This document shows positions 20,415-33,336 of a stretch of 64,000 nt of DNA, piece after piece. Every line of letters begins with the position of its first letter. The stretch's first letter is position 1. The DNA comes from Cherax quadricarinatus. Its lineage: Eukaryota; Arthropoda; Malacostraca; Decapoda; Parastacidae. The DNA is taken from the NCBI RefSeq assembly GCF_038502225.1, contig NC_091300.1, positions 50,341,912 to 50,405,911 on the forward strand, read 5' to 3'. The notes below the pieces were generated by a model. That model made no database searches. It saw only the letters and a program-made list of their open reading frames with translations, and was not told where the DNA came from. Both the position numbers and the translations under genes were made by a program.

Positions 20415-22309
20415 ATGAAGCAGTTCTCCAATGGTTAATAAATAATAAGAGTAAGCTGGTCTATGTACAGAACAGAGTAGCAGAAATAAGAGAGATGCAG
20501 AGAGATTATCAGTTTCTCCACGTCTCTACCCAAGAGAATCCAGCTGACATGTTGTCACGTGGTGTCCCACTCAAGAAATTTGTGGATAATAAATTATGGC
20601 TCCACGGACTGAACTGGCTCTCTATTGAAAATAACTGGCCTCAGCAAAATGCTCACATTATGCCAGAAGAAACAGTCTGCTTGAACACAGCAGAAATAAG
20701 TTGTGTAAATACTGCAGACACAACAGAAAGAGTCATTGATGGATCTAAATACTCATCTTTGGGTAAACTCTTAAGAGTTACAGCTCTTGTCTTTAAATTC
20801 ATTAAAGGAGTAAAACCTGATTATGAATGTCTTGAACCCATTAAATACTGGGTGAAACTAATACAGAAAGATGTTTTCTCTACAGAATATAAATTTCTAG
20901 AAACACAAAATAAATCCCCAAAGAAACCTGTTATGATTAATTCTTTAGGACTTTATCTCGACTCAGAAAAGATTATAAGATGTCGAGGAAGAATTCATAA
21001 TTCTTCACTACCTAAAGAAGCCATACATCCAATATTGATCCCCAAGAATCATTGGCTAACAAAACTGATTGTGCAAAACGCCCACAGTAACGTGTTACAT
21101 GGTGGGGTAGCTGACACACTTTGTCATATACGACAATCCTACTGGATACCTCAAGGTCGACAAAGTGTGAAAAAACAAATAAGGGACTGTATTACTTGTC
21201 GTCACTATGATATGCGAGTATGTCAGTATCCAGGTCCACCTCCATATCCCTCTGAAAGAGTTTGTCATATCACTCCATTTGAGGTGACAGGTGTAGATTA
21301 CGCTGGACCAATAATTTTAACCAAAACAGTTGACAAAGTTTCCATCAAGGTGTACATCTGTTTGTTCACTTGTGCTACAACTAGAGCAGTACATCTAGAA
21401 GTAGCCACTGACATGTCTGCTGAAACCTTTATCAAATTATTCAGACGGTTTGCAGCCAGAAGGGGATGTCCCAGACTGATGATTTCAGATAATGCAACGA
21501 ACTTTGTTGCTGGTGCTGCTTATATAAGCAAGATCTTTGACCAACCAGAAGTACAACAGATGCTGAATCAACGCAGGTGTCGTTGGAGATACATTCCTCC
21601 TATATCTCCATGGCACGGCGGATATTATGAAAGAATGATCGGCATTGTAAAACGTTGTTTAAGGAAGACTCTTCATCGTCAGAGAATAGACTTAGAAGAA
21701 TTCCGTACAGTTGTGACTGAAATAGAAAATAGAGTCAACAACAGACCTCTAACTTATGTTACCGATGATCTGGACAATTTAGAAGTGTTAAGTCCATCTC
21801 ATTTACTCCATGGCAGAAGGCTCGAACCTGTTCCTCCCATGAATGATAAAGAAATCATAGAGGATCCTACTTATTTCGAACCTGAGCAACTCAGACGTAA
21901 ATTCAAACACCGTAATAAAGTGATTGAACGTTGGGAGAAAATTTGGCGAGAAGATTATCTCACCTCATTGAGAGAACACTTCTATGGAGCTGTTGTTCTT
22001 GAAAATCATAAGTCCTTAAGACCTGGTGACATAGTGATTATCGACAATGATGGTCCGAGGTCCCAATGACCACTTGGAAAAATTGTGACCATATATCCTG
22101 ATGCAAATGGAATCATCAGGACAGTTGATGTTTTAAGCAAAGGTGTATTGAATAATCGGACAATAAATAAACTAGTACCGTTAGAATTACACAGTGTTGA
22201 AAACAAAATTAGTGATTCTCCAGAAACCACACAGACTAAAGCTGTTCAGAAAAGACAAGCAGCAGTGGTGGCGAGTGAGAAAATTAAATTAATGTTAAGC
22301 GATGAATAG
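20415..22309 (+). pseudogene. BEL/Pao RNase H end and integrase
   Basis: This frame carries the end of RNase H (FLHVSTQENPADMLSRG), the HHCC zinc-binding integrase N-terminus (HSNVLHGG and CITC, about 21080-21205), and the DDE core: GVDYAGP (about 21290), SDNATNF (about 21486) and YYERM (about 21624). A C-terminal chromatin- or DNA-binding region follows with LRPGDIVIIDND. A TGA at 22067-22069 cuts the protein; the same frame stays open to 22309 with KIVTIYPD. The HHCC and DDE residues all appear present. Confidence 0.9.
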
Positions 22310-22360
22310 TTCACCAGCAGCGAACCTTCGCCGTCCCCCAGTGTGGAGAAATTTTCTCCA

Positions 22361-22370
22361 GGAGGGGGGC
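22361..22370 (+). other. Candidate polypurine tract
   Basis: GGAGGGGGGC follows the end of pol and could prime plus-strand synthesis. The 3' LTR would then be expected to begin here, yet a TGTTACAG that pairs well with the CAACA end lies 150 bases downstream at 22523. The exact LTR start is therefore unclear. Confidence 0.4.
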
Positions 22371-22522
22371 ATCAGCCCCCTTCAGCCCCTTTCAGCCCTT
22401 TCAGTCCTGAGGGGCCCAGCCCTCTCAGAAGGGGCAAGCGTCTTGTTTACTGCTACAGTGAGTAATTGATCGCAGTACGAGTATGCGACGTGGTCAAGCG
22501 ACCGCTGCTCCTTGCAGTCCAG

Positions 22523-23380
22523 TGTTACAGAGTGTATTTTAATAAGAGACAGTACATCTCTTAACTTAGCAGGACAATTAAGGAAAATCCTGCTCCCACT
22601 TTATTACCATGGTAAAGATAGTGGACATTGTTGTCTATGCTTAAAACAGCAAGAATCAAACATTCTGCTTTGCTTCATCGAGGAAGTGGCAAGGAAGCAA
22701 AAGTACTAGGTCAGCTTTTCCTTTGTGCTGGGGGCAGTGACAGCGTGGGGCATTGTGGCATCTTCAGATTACTTTTGACTCTACTGAGAGTGACACTGAT
22801 GCGTTAGTGTGAACAAAGTGTCTCATAAAACACAATAAACACTTAAGAGAAGTGTGATCAGCTTCTTTAGTGATAAGATTGTGAACAATAAAGACAAATC
22901 TTGTGGAACACAGTGTACCAGTGTGCGTTTTCCTAGACTATGGAAGACGTGGACATCCAAGGACACTTCAGCTTCTATCAAGTCACCGATATCTGTCGAA
23001 GGTGTGAAGAACATCATAGCTCATGCTACAAGAGCTAGGTAGGTTACGAATTTCTTGTAGTACGGGGGACTGCGCAGTTCTTGAGTCGCAAGGAGTTTGT
23101 AATCAACCTATAGTCGGCAGTAAGGGGCGGACTTTTGAGTCCACACAAGTAAGTCTGTCAACCATCAGTGAATGAAATATGCTGACATAACACCCCCCAG
23201 GGTAATTTATAATCTTGCAAATTATAACTCATTACAGCCTGTTGAGAGATGATCATGACAACAATTCAAGACCTCGTCTGCAGGGGCGGCTGTGTAGAAG
23301 ATTTGCTGTCTTTTATCAGCTAAGTGTTCCCTATATTTAAATTTAAAATTAAGCTTAACTGGTAATCCCATTTCTCAACA
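22523..23380 (+). repeat. 3' LTR of BEL/Pao element
   Basis: TGTTACAG to CTCAACA gives TGTT/AACA inverted ends, about 858 bp. From 22600 on it matches the 5' LTR. It lacks about 29 bases present in the 5' copy near 14690. An earlier start at about 22371, just after the purine tract, cannot be excluded because the 5' LTR is truncated. Confidence 0.75.
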
Positions 23381-24491
23381 AGTGTCGTCAGGCCGATTTC
23401 CCTCAACCTTTCTTCGTAGGACAATCCCCGTAGCTCTGGGACTAGTCTTGTTGCAAACCTTTGCACTTTCTCTAATTTCTTGACGTGCTTGACTAGGTGT
23501 GGATTCCAAACTGGTGCTGCATACTCCAGTATGGGCCTGACGTAAATGGTATACAGAGTCTTGAACGAATCCTTACTGAGGTATCGGAACGCTATCCGTA
23601 GGTTTGCCAGGCGCCCGTATGCTGCAGCAGTTATCTGATTGATGTGCACCTCAGGAGATATGCTTGGTGTTATACTCACCCCCAGATCTTTTTCCTTGAG
23701 TGAGGTTTGCAGACTTTGGCCATCTAAACTATATTGTGTCTGCGGTCTTCTTTACCCTTCCCCAATCTTCATGACTTTGCATTTGGCAGGGTTAAACTCA
23801 AGGAGCCAGTTGCTGGACTAGGCTTGTAGCCTGTCCAGGAATCTTTGTAGTCCTGCCTGATCCTCATCCGATTTGATTCTTCTCATTAACTTCACATCGT
23901 CCGCAAACAAGGACACTTCTGAGTCTATCCCTTCCTTTGTCATTCACATATTTCAAGAACAGCACAGGTCCTAGGACTGACTCCTGTGGAACCCCGCTTG
24001 TCACAGGTGCCCACTCTGACACCTCGTCACGTACCATGACTCGTTGTTGCCTCCCTGTCAGGTATTCTCTGATCCATTGCAGTGCCTTTCCTGTTATGTG
24101 TGCCTGATCCTCTAGCTTTTGCAGTAACCTCCTGTGAGGAACTGTGTGGAAGGCCTTCTTGCAATCCAAAAAAATGCAGTCGATCCACCCCTCTCTCTCT
24201 TGTCTTACTTCTGTCACCTTGTCATAAAACTCTAGTAGGTTTGTGACACAGGATTTTCCCTCCCTGAAACCATGCTGGTTGTCAATTATACACTTGTTTC
24301 TTTCCAGGTGCTCCACCACTCTCCTCCTGATAATCTTCTCCATGACCTTGCATACTATACACGTTAGTGATACAGGTCTGTAGTTTAGTGCCTCATGTCT
24401 GTCTCCCTTTTTAAAAATTGGGACTACATTTGCCATCTTCCATACCTCGGGGAGTTGCCCAGTTTCAAATGATGTGTTGAAGATCTTTGCC
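23381..24491 (-). mobile_element. CR1-A copy A7
   Basis: Minus-strand CR1-A RT, from TGCCATCTTCCATACC (about 24430, reading PEVWKMANVVPIFKKGD) to just before the C-terminal block, where it meets the BEL LTR at 23380. Conserved frames: 24436-23864 (NYRPVSLTCIVCKVMEK, LDCKKAFHTVPHRRL, TSGVPQESVLGP) and 23679-23320. A frameshift lies near the FADD region. The 5' end stops at the palindromic MITE at 24494. Confidence 0.85.
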
Positions 24492-24493
24492 TA

Positions 24494-25048
24494 ATAGGTA
24501 AAATTGGTCAATTAGCAAGAACTCATTTAAAATTAAATCCTTTCTAAAAAAAATCTCATATACGTTTAAAGGTATATATTTTTTCATTTATTTTAATGTA
24601 AAAATTAATAATTTTGTACCAAAAGAACCTTAAAAAACCTACCTTACCTTATCACAACAAGCGCAATTTAATTTAGCCTAATCCAACTAAATATATTTTA
24701 CATAAGTTTACAATAATTTAATAGTAAACAAAAGCAATGAAATACATTTGTGTATGCAATAATTTCGCAAAAATCATTCTGAACCAAACGAAAAAAATAT
24801 ATTTCACTGTGTTTGTTTAGTATTAAATTACTGTAAACAAATCTAAAATATATTTAGTTGGGTTAGGCTAAAATAAATTGTTCTTGTTATAATAAGGTTA
24901 GGTAAGTTTTCTAAGATTCTTTTGGAGCAAAATTATTAATTTTTGCAGTAACATAAACGAAATAAATATATCTTTAAAAGAATAATAGAAAATTTTAGAA
25001 AGCACTTAATTTTAAATGAATTCTTGCTAATTGACCAGTTTTACCTAT
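24494..25048. mobile_element. Palindromic MITE with TA target duplication
   Basis: A 555-bp AT-rich element whose two halves are inverted repeats of each other. The left end ATAGGTAAAATTGGTCAATT matches the right end AATTGACCAGTTTTACCTAT with one mismatch. Inner segments also pair, such as TTAGCCTAATCCAACTAAAT with ATTTAGTTGGGTTAGGCTAA. TA dinucleotides flank both ends, as for Tc1/mariner-type transposition. No transposase. A related half copy lies at 30570-30850. Confidence 0.75.
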
Positions 25049-25256
25049 TAATCACGACATACATATCCACACACACATTCACGTTACAACATGTATTTGG
25101 ATAAGTGTATTTCACCTCTAACCTGTTCGAACAATCAAAAAAGAAATTCTGGCCTAAAGTAAGAAAACTACGAGAAACTTGTAAGAGGTATATAAAAGAT
25201 ATACTCGACGAATTTTCGGACGAGATGAAGCCGGGATGATATTGGAATCTACTGAC

Positions 25257-25406
25257 CTGTAAATCCTTTGATATCAGCGAAGAGTATGGAGACGTTCTCG
25301 TAGCGGTGGATGTAGATCTTGTGGAACTGTGAGGGCTGGAACTCTCCTCTTTCATCCTCCCTCGCTATGTCTCTGATCATCTCCAGCGCCACGAACCGCG
25401 GAAGCA
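25257..25406 (-). CDS. ADCY8: Adenylyl cyclase (ADCY8-like) exon, start of C1 catalytic domain
   Basis: A 150-bp minus-strand exon encoding [31 protein letters not shown] and ADIKGFT. This is the opening of the class III cyclase catalytic domain C1a of a nine-type membrane adenylyl cyclase, which makes cAMP from ATP at the plasma membrane. The Asp in FADIK is the first metal-binding residue. LPRFV-LEMI and the [18 protein letters not shown] pattern fit ADCY8 better than ADCY1, 2, 5 or 9. Boundaries are clear on the minus strand: acceptor CCTCTGGTCTCAG before TGCTTCC, and donor ACAG/GTCAGT. Both ends fall after the first base of a codon, so the exon is symmetric. No frame break is seen. Neighbouring exons are not in the window. 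Insect Ac78C is the expected orthologue; that is knowledge of the family, not shown here. Confidence 0.85.
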
Positions 25407-25725
25407 CTGAGACCAGAGGATAATATGATAAATTAAACACACGATAAAATAATAAAATATATCATTAGTAAGATTACAAGGTAAGAGTTAAAAAAAATTA
25501 TGTTCTTTGTAAGAAAATTTGCGTAGTAAAATGAGGAGAGTTTATTCATAATGAAAGTCTATTAATATACTGATTTTTGTTTTATATATAACAGGTTTTT
25601 ATTAATAAGGTAATCAGTTATTTCCTTTAGTTAGGCTTTGTTAGGTAAGGTTAAATTAAATTGGGTTACATAACTGAAAAAAAACAAAATTAACCGCATT
25701 TAGAAAAGCGAAAAAAAGACCGTGA

Positions 25726-25730
<5 letters not shown>
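25407..25730. other. Intron sequence upstream of the cyclase exon
   Basis: AT-rich DNA with no open frame of note. It is bounded by the splice acceptor and a GT tract, and together with 25051-25256 forms the only few hundred bases here that look free of transposon sequence. Confidence 0.5.

Positions 25731-25770
<40 letters not shown>
25731..25770. repeat. (GT)n tract at 3' end of CR1-A copy A8
   Basis: Forty bases of pure GT next to the terminal TACCCACCTATATGTGGC of copy A8 (minus strand). Confidence 0.95.
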
Positions 25771-25773
<3 letters not shown>

Positions 25774-26063
25774 CCCACCTATATGTGGCTGCAAAGGTCG
25801 AGTCATAGCTCCTGGCCCCGCCTCTTAACTGGTCGATACTAATTCACTCTCTCCCTACTCCATGATCTTTGTCATACCTCTTCTTAAAGCTATTTATGGA
25901 ACTTGCTTCCACTACTTCACTCTTCAGATTATTCCAGTTCCTGACAACTCTAAGACTAAAGAAATACTTGTCAATGCCTCTCAGTATTTTAAACGTTGTT
26001 ATCATGTCCCCTCTATCCCTCTTATCCTCTAGTATCATCAGGTTGAGTTTCCTTAACCTCTCC

Positions 26064-27470
26064 TCATAAAACATACCTCTCAGTTCCGGAACTAATCGTG
26101 TTTGCAAATTTTTGCACTTTCTCCAGTTTCGTGATGTGCTTGACTAGGTGAGAGTTCCATACTGGCGCTGCATATTCCAGTATAGGCCTTACGTACACGG
26201 TGTACAATGTCGTGAATGACTCCTTACTCACATGTCTAAACGTCAATCTCAGGTTTGCCAATCTTCCATATGCTGCAGCATTTATTTGATTGATGTGTGC
26301 CTCAGGGAACATGTTCGTTATAATGCTTACCCCAAGATTATTTTCTTTAATTGAAGTTTGCAGCTTTTGATTTCCTAACCTGTACGCTGTCTGCGGTCTT
26401 CTGTGTCCGTCCCCAATCTTTATGACCTTACACTTACTGGGGTTAAACTCCAGGAGCCATTTGTCGGACCATACTTGTAATCTGTCCAGATCCCCTTGTA
26501 ATCTTAACCGATCCTCGCCCACTTGTATTCTCCTCATCAGTTTCACATCATCAGAGAACAGTGACACTTCTGAATCTAATCCTTCCACCATGTCATTCAC
26601 GTATACAAGAAACAGCACCGAGCCTAGGACTGAACCTTGTGGAACCCCACTCGACACATGTGCCCACTCCGACACTTCAGCACGTACCAACACTCGCTGT
26701 TTCCTTCCTGTCAGGTATTCCCTGATCGACTGCAGTACTTTCCCTGTTATTCCTGCCTGCTCCTCTAATTTTTGCACCTGTCTCTTGTGTGGTACTGTGT
26801 CAAAAGCCTTCTTGCAGTGTAAAAAGATGCAGTCTACCCATCCCTCTCTCTCCTGTCTTACTTCTGTTACCTTATCGTAGAACTCAAGTAGATTTGTAAT
26901 ACAGGATTTCCCATCTCTGAAGCCGTGCTGACTGTCATGTATGAGCCCAATCTTTTCAATGTGTTCCACTACTTTTCTCCTGATAATCTTTTCCATGACT
27001 TTACATACTATACAAGTCAGTGAGACTGGTCTGTAGTTTAATGCTGCCTGTCTGTCCCCTTTCTTAAAAATTGGAGCTACATGTGCTGTCTTCCACGCCT
27101 CAGGCAAATGCCCTGTTTCGATAGATTTACTGAAGATTGCTGCTAATGGCACACACAGTTCCTCTGCTCCCTCTCTCAGTATCCATGGAGATATGTTATC
27201 TGGGCCCACCGCCTTTGAGGTATCGAGTTCGTCTAGCAGTTTCTTCACCTCTACCTTGGTTATGTGTATTGTGTCCAGCACCTGCTGGTGCACCCTACCT
27301 CCACAGTTTGCTGGAAGCATTCCTGACTCTATTGTGAATACTTCCCTAAATCTTTTGTTTAGTTCATCACATACTTCTTGGTCACTCTTCGTGAGCTCCC
27401 CTCCTTCTTTCCTCAGCCTGATTACCTGGTCCTTGACTGTTGTTTTTCTCCTAATGTGACTGTATAACAA
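26064..27470 (-). pseudogene. Reverse transcriptase of CR1-A copy A8
   Basis: 468 open codons on the minus strand: linker (VIRLRKEGGELTKSDQEV), KAVGPDNISPWILREGAEEL, NYRPVSLTCIVCKVMEKIIR, QHGFRDGKSCITNLLEFYDK, LHCKKAFDTVPHKRQVQK (motif A), SSGVPQGSVLGSVLFLVYVN (motif B) and SLFSDDVKLMRRI (motif C, with Ser where siblings have Ala), then KCKVIKIGDG and the thumb. Near 26100 the frame breaks, and the C-terminal piece continues in another frame (26107-25844), which also has a deletion between ILRGIDK and YFFSLRVVRNW. Confidence 0.82.
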
Positions 27471-27509
27471 CTTTGCTTCAGATTTGGCTTTTGATGCTAT
27501 GTCGTTCTC

Positions 27510-27977
27510 TTATTGCCTCTGGGCCTCTCTCCTTATCCGTGCATATTCGTTTCTGGTTCTTCTGCTCAACTCCTTGTTTTCTTGAGTCCTTTGCCTTCTA
27601 TACCTTTTCCATGCTGTAGCACACTTGGCTTTGGCCTCTTTACACCTCCAGTTACACGATGGGCTCACTCTGGTCTTACCATTTTTTCTGTTATGAACTT
27701 CTGGTATGAACTTCTCTGCCTCCCTGCAGTTAGAGGTAATTATTTCCACCATTTCCTTTACTGTCTTTCCATTTAGTTCTCTTTCCCACTGCACTTCATG
27801 CAAGAAACTTCTTTTTTCTATGTATCCCCCTTTTTTGAAGTTCGGTTTCTCTCTTTGTTCTCGTGCTGCTGCGTTCTCCACTGTTAACTCTACAAGATAT
27901 TCAAAACTCAGGACATCATGATCACTAGCGCCAAGGGGTCTTTCGTGAGTGACATCCCCCATGTCTGAACTATTCAA
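27510..27977 (-). pseudogene. Endonuclease C-terminus and linker of CR1-A copy A8
   Basis: 155 open codons containing RPLGASDHDVLSFEYLVEL, the SDH-type end of an AP-like endonuclease, followed by a basic linker (REKPNFKKGGYIEKR, CKEAKAKCATAWKRYRRQ) that leads towards RT. The part with the catalytic Glu and the GDFN motif is missing because the copy is 5'-truncated at the GT tract. Confidence 0.75.
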
Positions 27978-28043
27978 GGTGAATATGAGATCCAGCCTTG
28001 CTGCAACATCCTCTCCTCTCTCTCTGGTTGTATCCCTAACAAG

Positions 28044-28045
<2 letters not shown>

Positions 28046-28080
<35 letters not shown>
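28046..28080. repeat. (GT)n tract between CR1-A A8 and a tail-only copy
   Basis: Short GT tract between the 5' end of copy A8 and the 41-bp tail-only CR1-A insertion. Confidence 0.93.
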
Positions 28081-28364
<284 letters not shown>

Positions 28365-28439
28365 TACAGATACTTATTCTAAACTTAGAAAGATTCCCTA
28401 ATATTCTGTTAACAGTAATTTTAATAAAACAATAAAATG

Positions 28440-28749
28440 GCTGTGATGAATGGTTTTGAAAACCGACAAGTTGAGGATTGAAACACTTATGCAGAATATG
28501 GGAATTTTTATTTAGGAAACGTTTCGCCACAGAGTCGCTTCATCAGCCCAATACAAAGCAGAAGGTGTAAGGAGAGGAGCAGTTTGAGGTAATCAGTCCA
28601 TCAGCCTCCAGACTGAGGGACTGATTACCTCAAACTCCTCCTCTCCTTACACCTTTCTGCTTTGTATTGGACTGATGATGCCACTGTTTGGCGAAACGTT
28701 TCCTAAATGAAGATTCCCATATGCTGCATAAGTGTCTCAATCCTCAAAA

Positions 28750-28750
<1 letters not shown>
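28440..28750. repeat. Inverted repeat next to Penelope-like element
   Basis: Arms of about 150 bp (about 28440-28596 and 28605-28750) pair around a short loop, with shared phrases GAAACGTTTCGCC/GGCGAAACGTTTC, GGTGTAAGGAGAGGAG/CTCCTCTCCTTACACC and TTGAGGATTGAAACACTTAT. Mismatches are few. It lies directly upstream of Penelope RT sequence. Confidence 0.8.
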
Positions 28751-30849
<2,099 letters not shown>

Positions 30850-30850
<1 letters not shown>

Positions 30851-33288
30851 ATTTAGTTGTAGCTACAGTTAGAGTAAGAGGTAGATGGGACTAAAGGAAA
30901 ATGGCAACAACAAGTAAGAGAGAGGGGAAAGTGTATAAACTAAGGGTGGAAAAAGTTCGGGTGAGATATAAGTAACTATTGGCAGAATGGTGGGCTAGTG
31001 CAAGTATGAGTAGTGGAGGGGAGGTGGGTTGAAGAGGGTTGGAATAGTTTTAAAAATGCAGTATTAGGATGTGGGGCAGAAATTTGTGGCTATTGGAGGG
31101 TGGGGACAGGAGGAAAGAGGAGTGACTGGTGGAATGATGAAGTAAAGGGTGTGATAAAAGAGAAAAAGGTAGCTTACGAGAGGTTTTACAAAGCAGAAGT
31201 GTTATAAGAAGAGCTGAGTATATGGAGAGTAAAACAAAGGTGAAGAGAGTGGTGAGAGAGTACAAAAGGAGAGCAGATAAGAGAGTGGGAAAGACACTGT
31301 TAATAAATTATGATGAAAATAAGAAATTTTTTTGGAGTGGAATAAACAAGTTAAGAAAACCTAGGGAACGAAGGGATTAGTCAGTTAAAAATAGAGTAGG
31401 GGAGTAGTAGATGGGGAGATGGAGGTACTGGGTAGATGGCAGGAATATTTTGAGGAACTTTTAAATGTCGACGAACAAAGGGAGGCGGTAATTTCATGCA
31501 CTGGCCAGGGAGGTATAACATCTTTTAGGAGTGAAAAAGAGCAGGACGTGAGTGTGGGGGAGGTGCGTGAGGCATTACGTAGAATGAAAGGGGGTAAAGC
31601 AGCTGGAACTGACGGGATCATGACAGAAATGTTAAAAGCAGGGGGGATATAGTGTTGGAGTGGTTGGTACTTTTGTTTAATAAATGTATGAAAGAGGGGA
31701 AGGTACCTAGAGATTGCCAGAGAGCATGTATAATTCCTTTATATAAAGGGAAGTGGGACAAAAGAGACTGTAAAAAATATAGAGGAATAAGTTTACTGAG
31801 TATACCAGGAAAAGTGTACGGTAGGGTTATTATTGAAAGAAATAGAGGCAAGACAGAATGTAAGATTGCGGATGAGCAAGGAGGTTTTAAGGTGTTTACA
31901 CTGAAGCATATATGTGAACAGTATTTAGATATAGGTAGGGAAGTTTTCGTTGCATTTATGGATATAGATAAGGCATGTAATAGAGTGGATAGGGAAGAAA
32001 TGTGGCAGATGTTACAAGTATATGGAATAGGTAGTAAGTTACTAAATGCTGTAAAGAGTTTGTATGAGGATAGTGAGGCTCAGGTTAGGGTGTGTAGAAA
32101 AGAGGGAGACTGCTTCCCGGGCTGTGTAATGTCACCATGATTGTTTAATATATCTATAGATGGGGTTTTAAAAGAAGTAAATGCTAGGGTATTGGGGAGA
32201 GGGGTGGGATTAAATTATGGGGAATCAAATATAAAATGGGAATTGACACAGATACTTTTTGCTGATGATACTGTGCTTATGGGAGATTCTAAAGAATAGT
32301 TGCAAGGGTTTGAAAGATTTAGATAAAGAAAAATTGGATATCACATTTGAGAGGAGGAATATGGAAGAAATGAATGTTTTCACATATTTGAGAGTTGACG
32401 TGTCAGCGGATGGATGTATGAAGGATGAGGTTAACCATAGAACTGATGAAGGAAAAAAGGTAAATGGTGCATTGAGGTATATGTGGAGTCAAAAACATTA
32501 TATATGGAGGCAAAGAAGGGAACGTATGAAAGTATACTAGTGCCAAAACTCTTATATGGGTGTGAAGCTTGGGTTGTAAATGCTGCAGCGAGGAGGCGGT
32601 TGGAGGCAGTGGAGATGTCCTGTCTAAGGGCAATGTGTGGTGTAAATATTATGCAGAAAATTCGGAGTGTGGAAATTAGAAGGTGTGGAGTTAATAAAAG
32701 TATTAGTCAGAGGGCTGAAGAGGGGTTGTTGAGGTGGTTTGGTCATTTAGAGAGAATGGATCAAAGTAGAATGACATGGAGAGCGTATAAATCTGTAGGG
32801 GAAGGAAGGCGGGGTAGGGGTCGTCCTCGAAAAGGTTGGAGGGAGGGGGATAAGGAGGTTTTGTGGGCGAGGGGCTTTGACTTCCAGCAAGCATTCGTGA
32901 GCGTGTTAGATAGGAGTGAATGGAAACGAATGGCATTTGGGACCTGACGAGGTGTTGGAGTGTGAGCAGGGTAATATTTAGTGAACGGATTCAGGGAAAC
33001 CGATTATTTTTATATAGCCAGACATGAGTACTGGAAATGGGAAGTACAATGCCTGCACTTTAAAGGAGGGTTTGGGATATTGGCAGTTTGGAGGGATATG
33101 TTGTGTATCTTTATACGTATATGCTTCTAAACTTTTGTATTCTGGGCAACTTTGCAAAAACAGTGATTATGTATGAGTGAGGTGAATGTGTTGAATGATG
33201 ATGAAAGTATTTTCTTTTTGGGGATTTTCTTACTTTTTAGGTCACCCTGCCTCGGTGGGAGACGGCCGACTTGTTAAAAAAAAATTAA
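30850..33288 (+). mobile_element. RTE-type non-LTR retrotransposon, plus-strand copy R1, degraded
   Basis: 5'-truncated in the endonuclease (it begins in TTTAGTTGTAGCTACAGTTA, reading LVVATVRV) and carries on through RT to the 3' tail GGTCACCCTGCCTCGGTGGG and GACGGCCGACTTGTTAAAAA. Frames 31419-31652, 31652-32140, 32259-32540 and 32483-32947 are successive pieces of one RT. Compared with the nearly intact copy at 39432-42975 it has stops, frameshifts and a small deletion before GCVMSP. Confidence 0.85.
31419..32947 (+). pseudogene. RTE reverse transcriptase, frame-broken (copy R1)
   Basis: Pieces in order: GGKAAGTDGIMTEMLKAGG (RTE signature), YKGKWDKRDCKKYRGISLLS, VFVAFMDIDKACNRVDRE (motif A), FPGCVMSP (motif B, shortened), FADDTVL region near 32266, YLRVDVSADGCMKDEV, LLYGCEAWVVNAAARRRLE, GRGRPRKGWREG and SVLDRSEWKRM. 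Stops and frameshifts make it inactive. Confidence 0.82.
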
Positions 33289-33336
33289 CATAAATGAAAA
33301 GAAATATTTTTAAACGTTTATTTTTTATTTTGTTAA

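Larger units (their letters stand above)
14475..23380 (+). mobile_element. BEL/Pao LTR retrotransposon, degraded, with nested CR1-like fragment
   Basis: A nearly complete BEL/Pao element on the plus strand: truncated 5' LTR, tRNA primer binding site, leader, gag with zinc knuckles, aspartic protease, RT-RNase H, integrase and 3' LTR. The 3' LTR ends in CAACA. I count roughly 18 substitutions plus a few indels over about 780 compared LTR bases, or 2-2.5% divergence, so it is not newly inserted. The coding region has stops at 18966 and 22067, a frameshift near 20414, and a CR1-like insertion in gag. The flanks are two different CR1-A copies. Confidence 0.88.
25771..28045 (-). mobile_element. 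CR1-A copy A8 (diverged subfamily), endonuclease end plus RT
   Basis: The longest CR1-A copy here. It spans the endonuclease C-terminus (27977-27510), linker, full RT (27470-26064 open, then a frame change) and the 3' UTR. Its sequence differs steadily from the other copies (for example AGITGKVLQSIREYLTGRKQRV), so it represents a separate subfamily. The 5' end abuts a GT tract at 28046. Confidence 0.88.

Noticed and set aside
24494..25048. Long non-coding RNA or regulatory hairpin next to the cyclase exon
   Set aside because: The TA duplications, terminal inverted repeats and a related half copy at 30568 show it is a MITE. A regulatory role is only raised as a question.
26422..26880. 152-codon plus-strand frame opposite CR1-A RT
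   Set aside because: A shadow of the minus-strand RT frame of copy A8.
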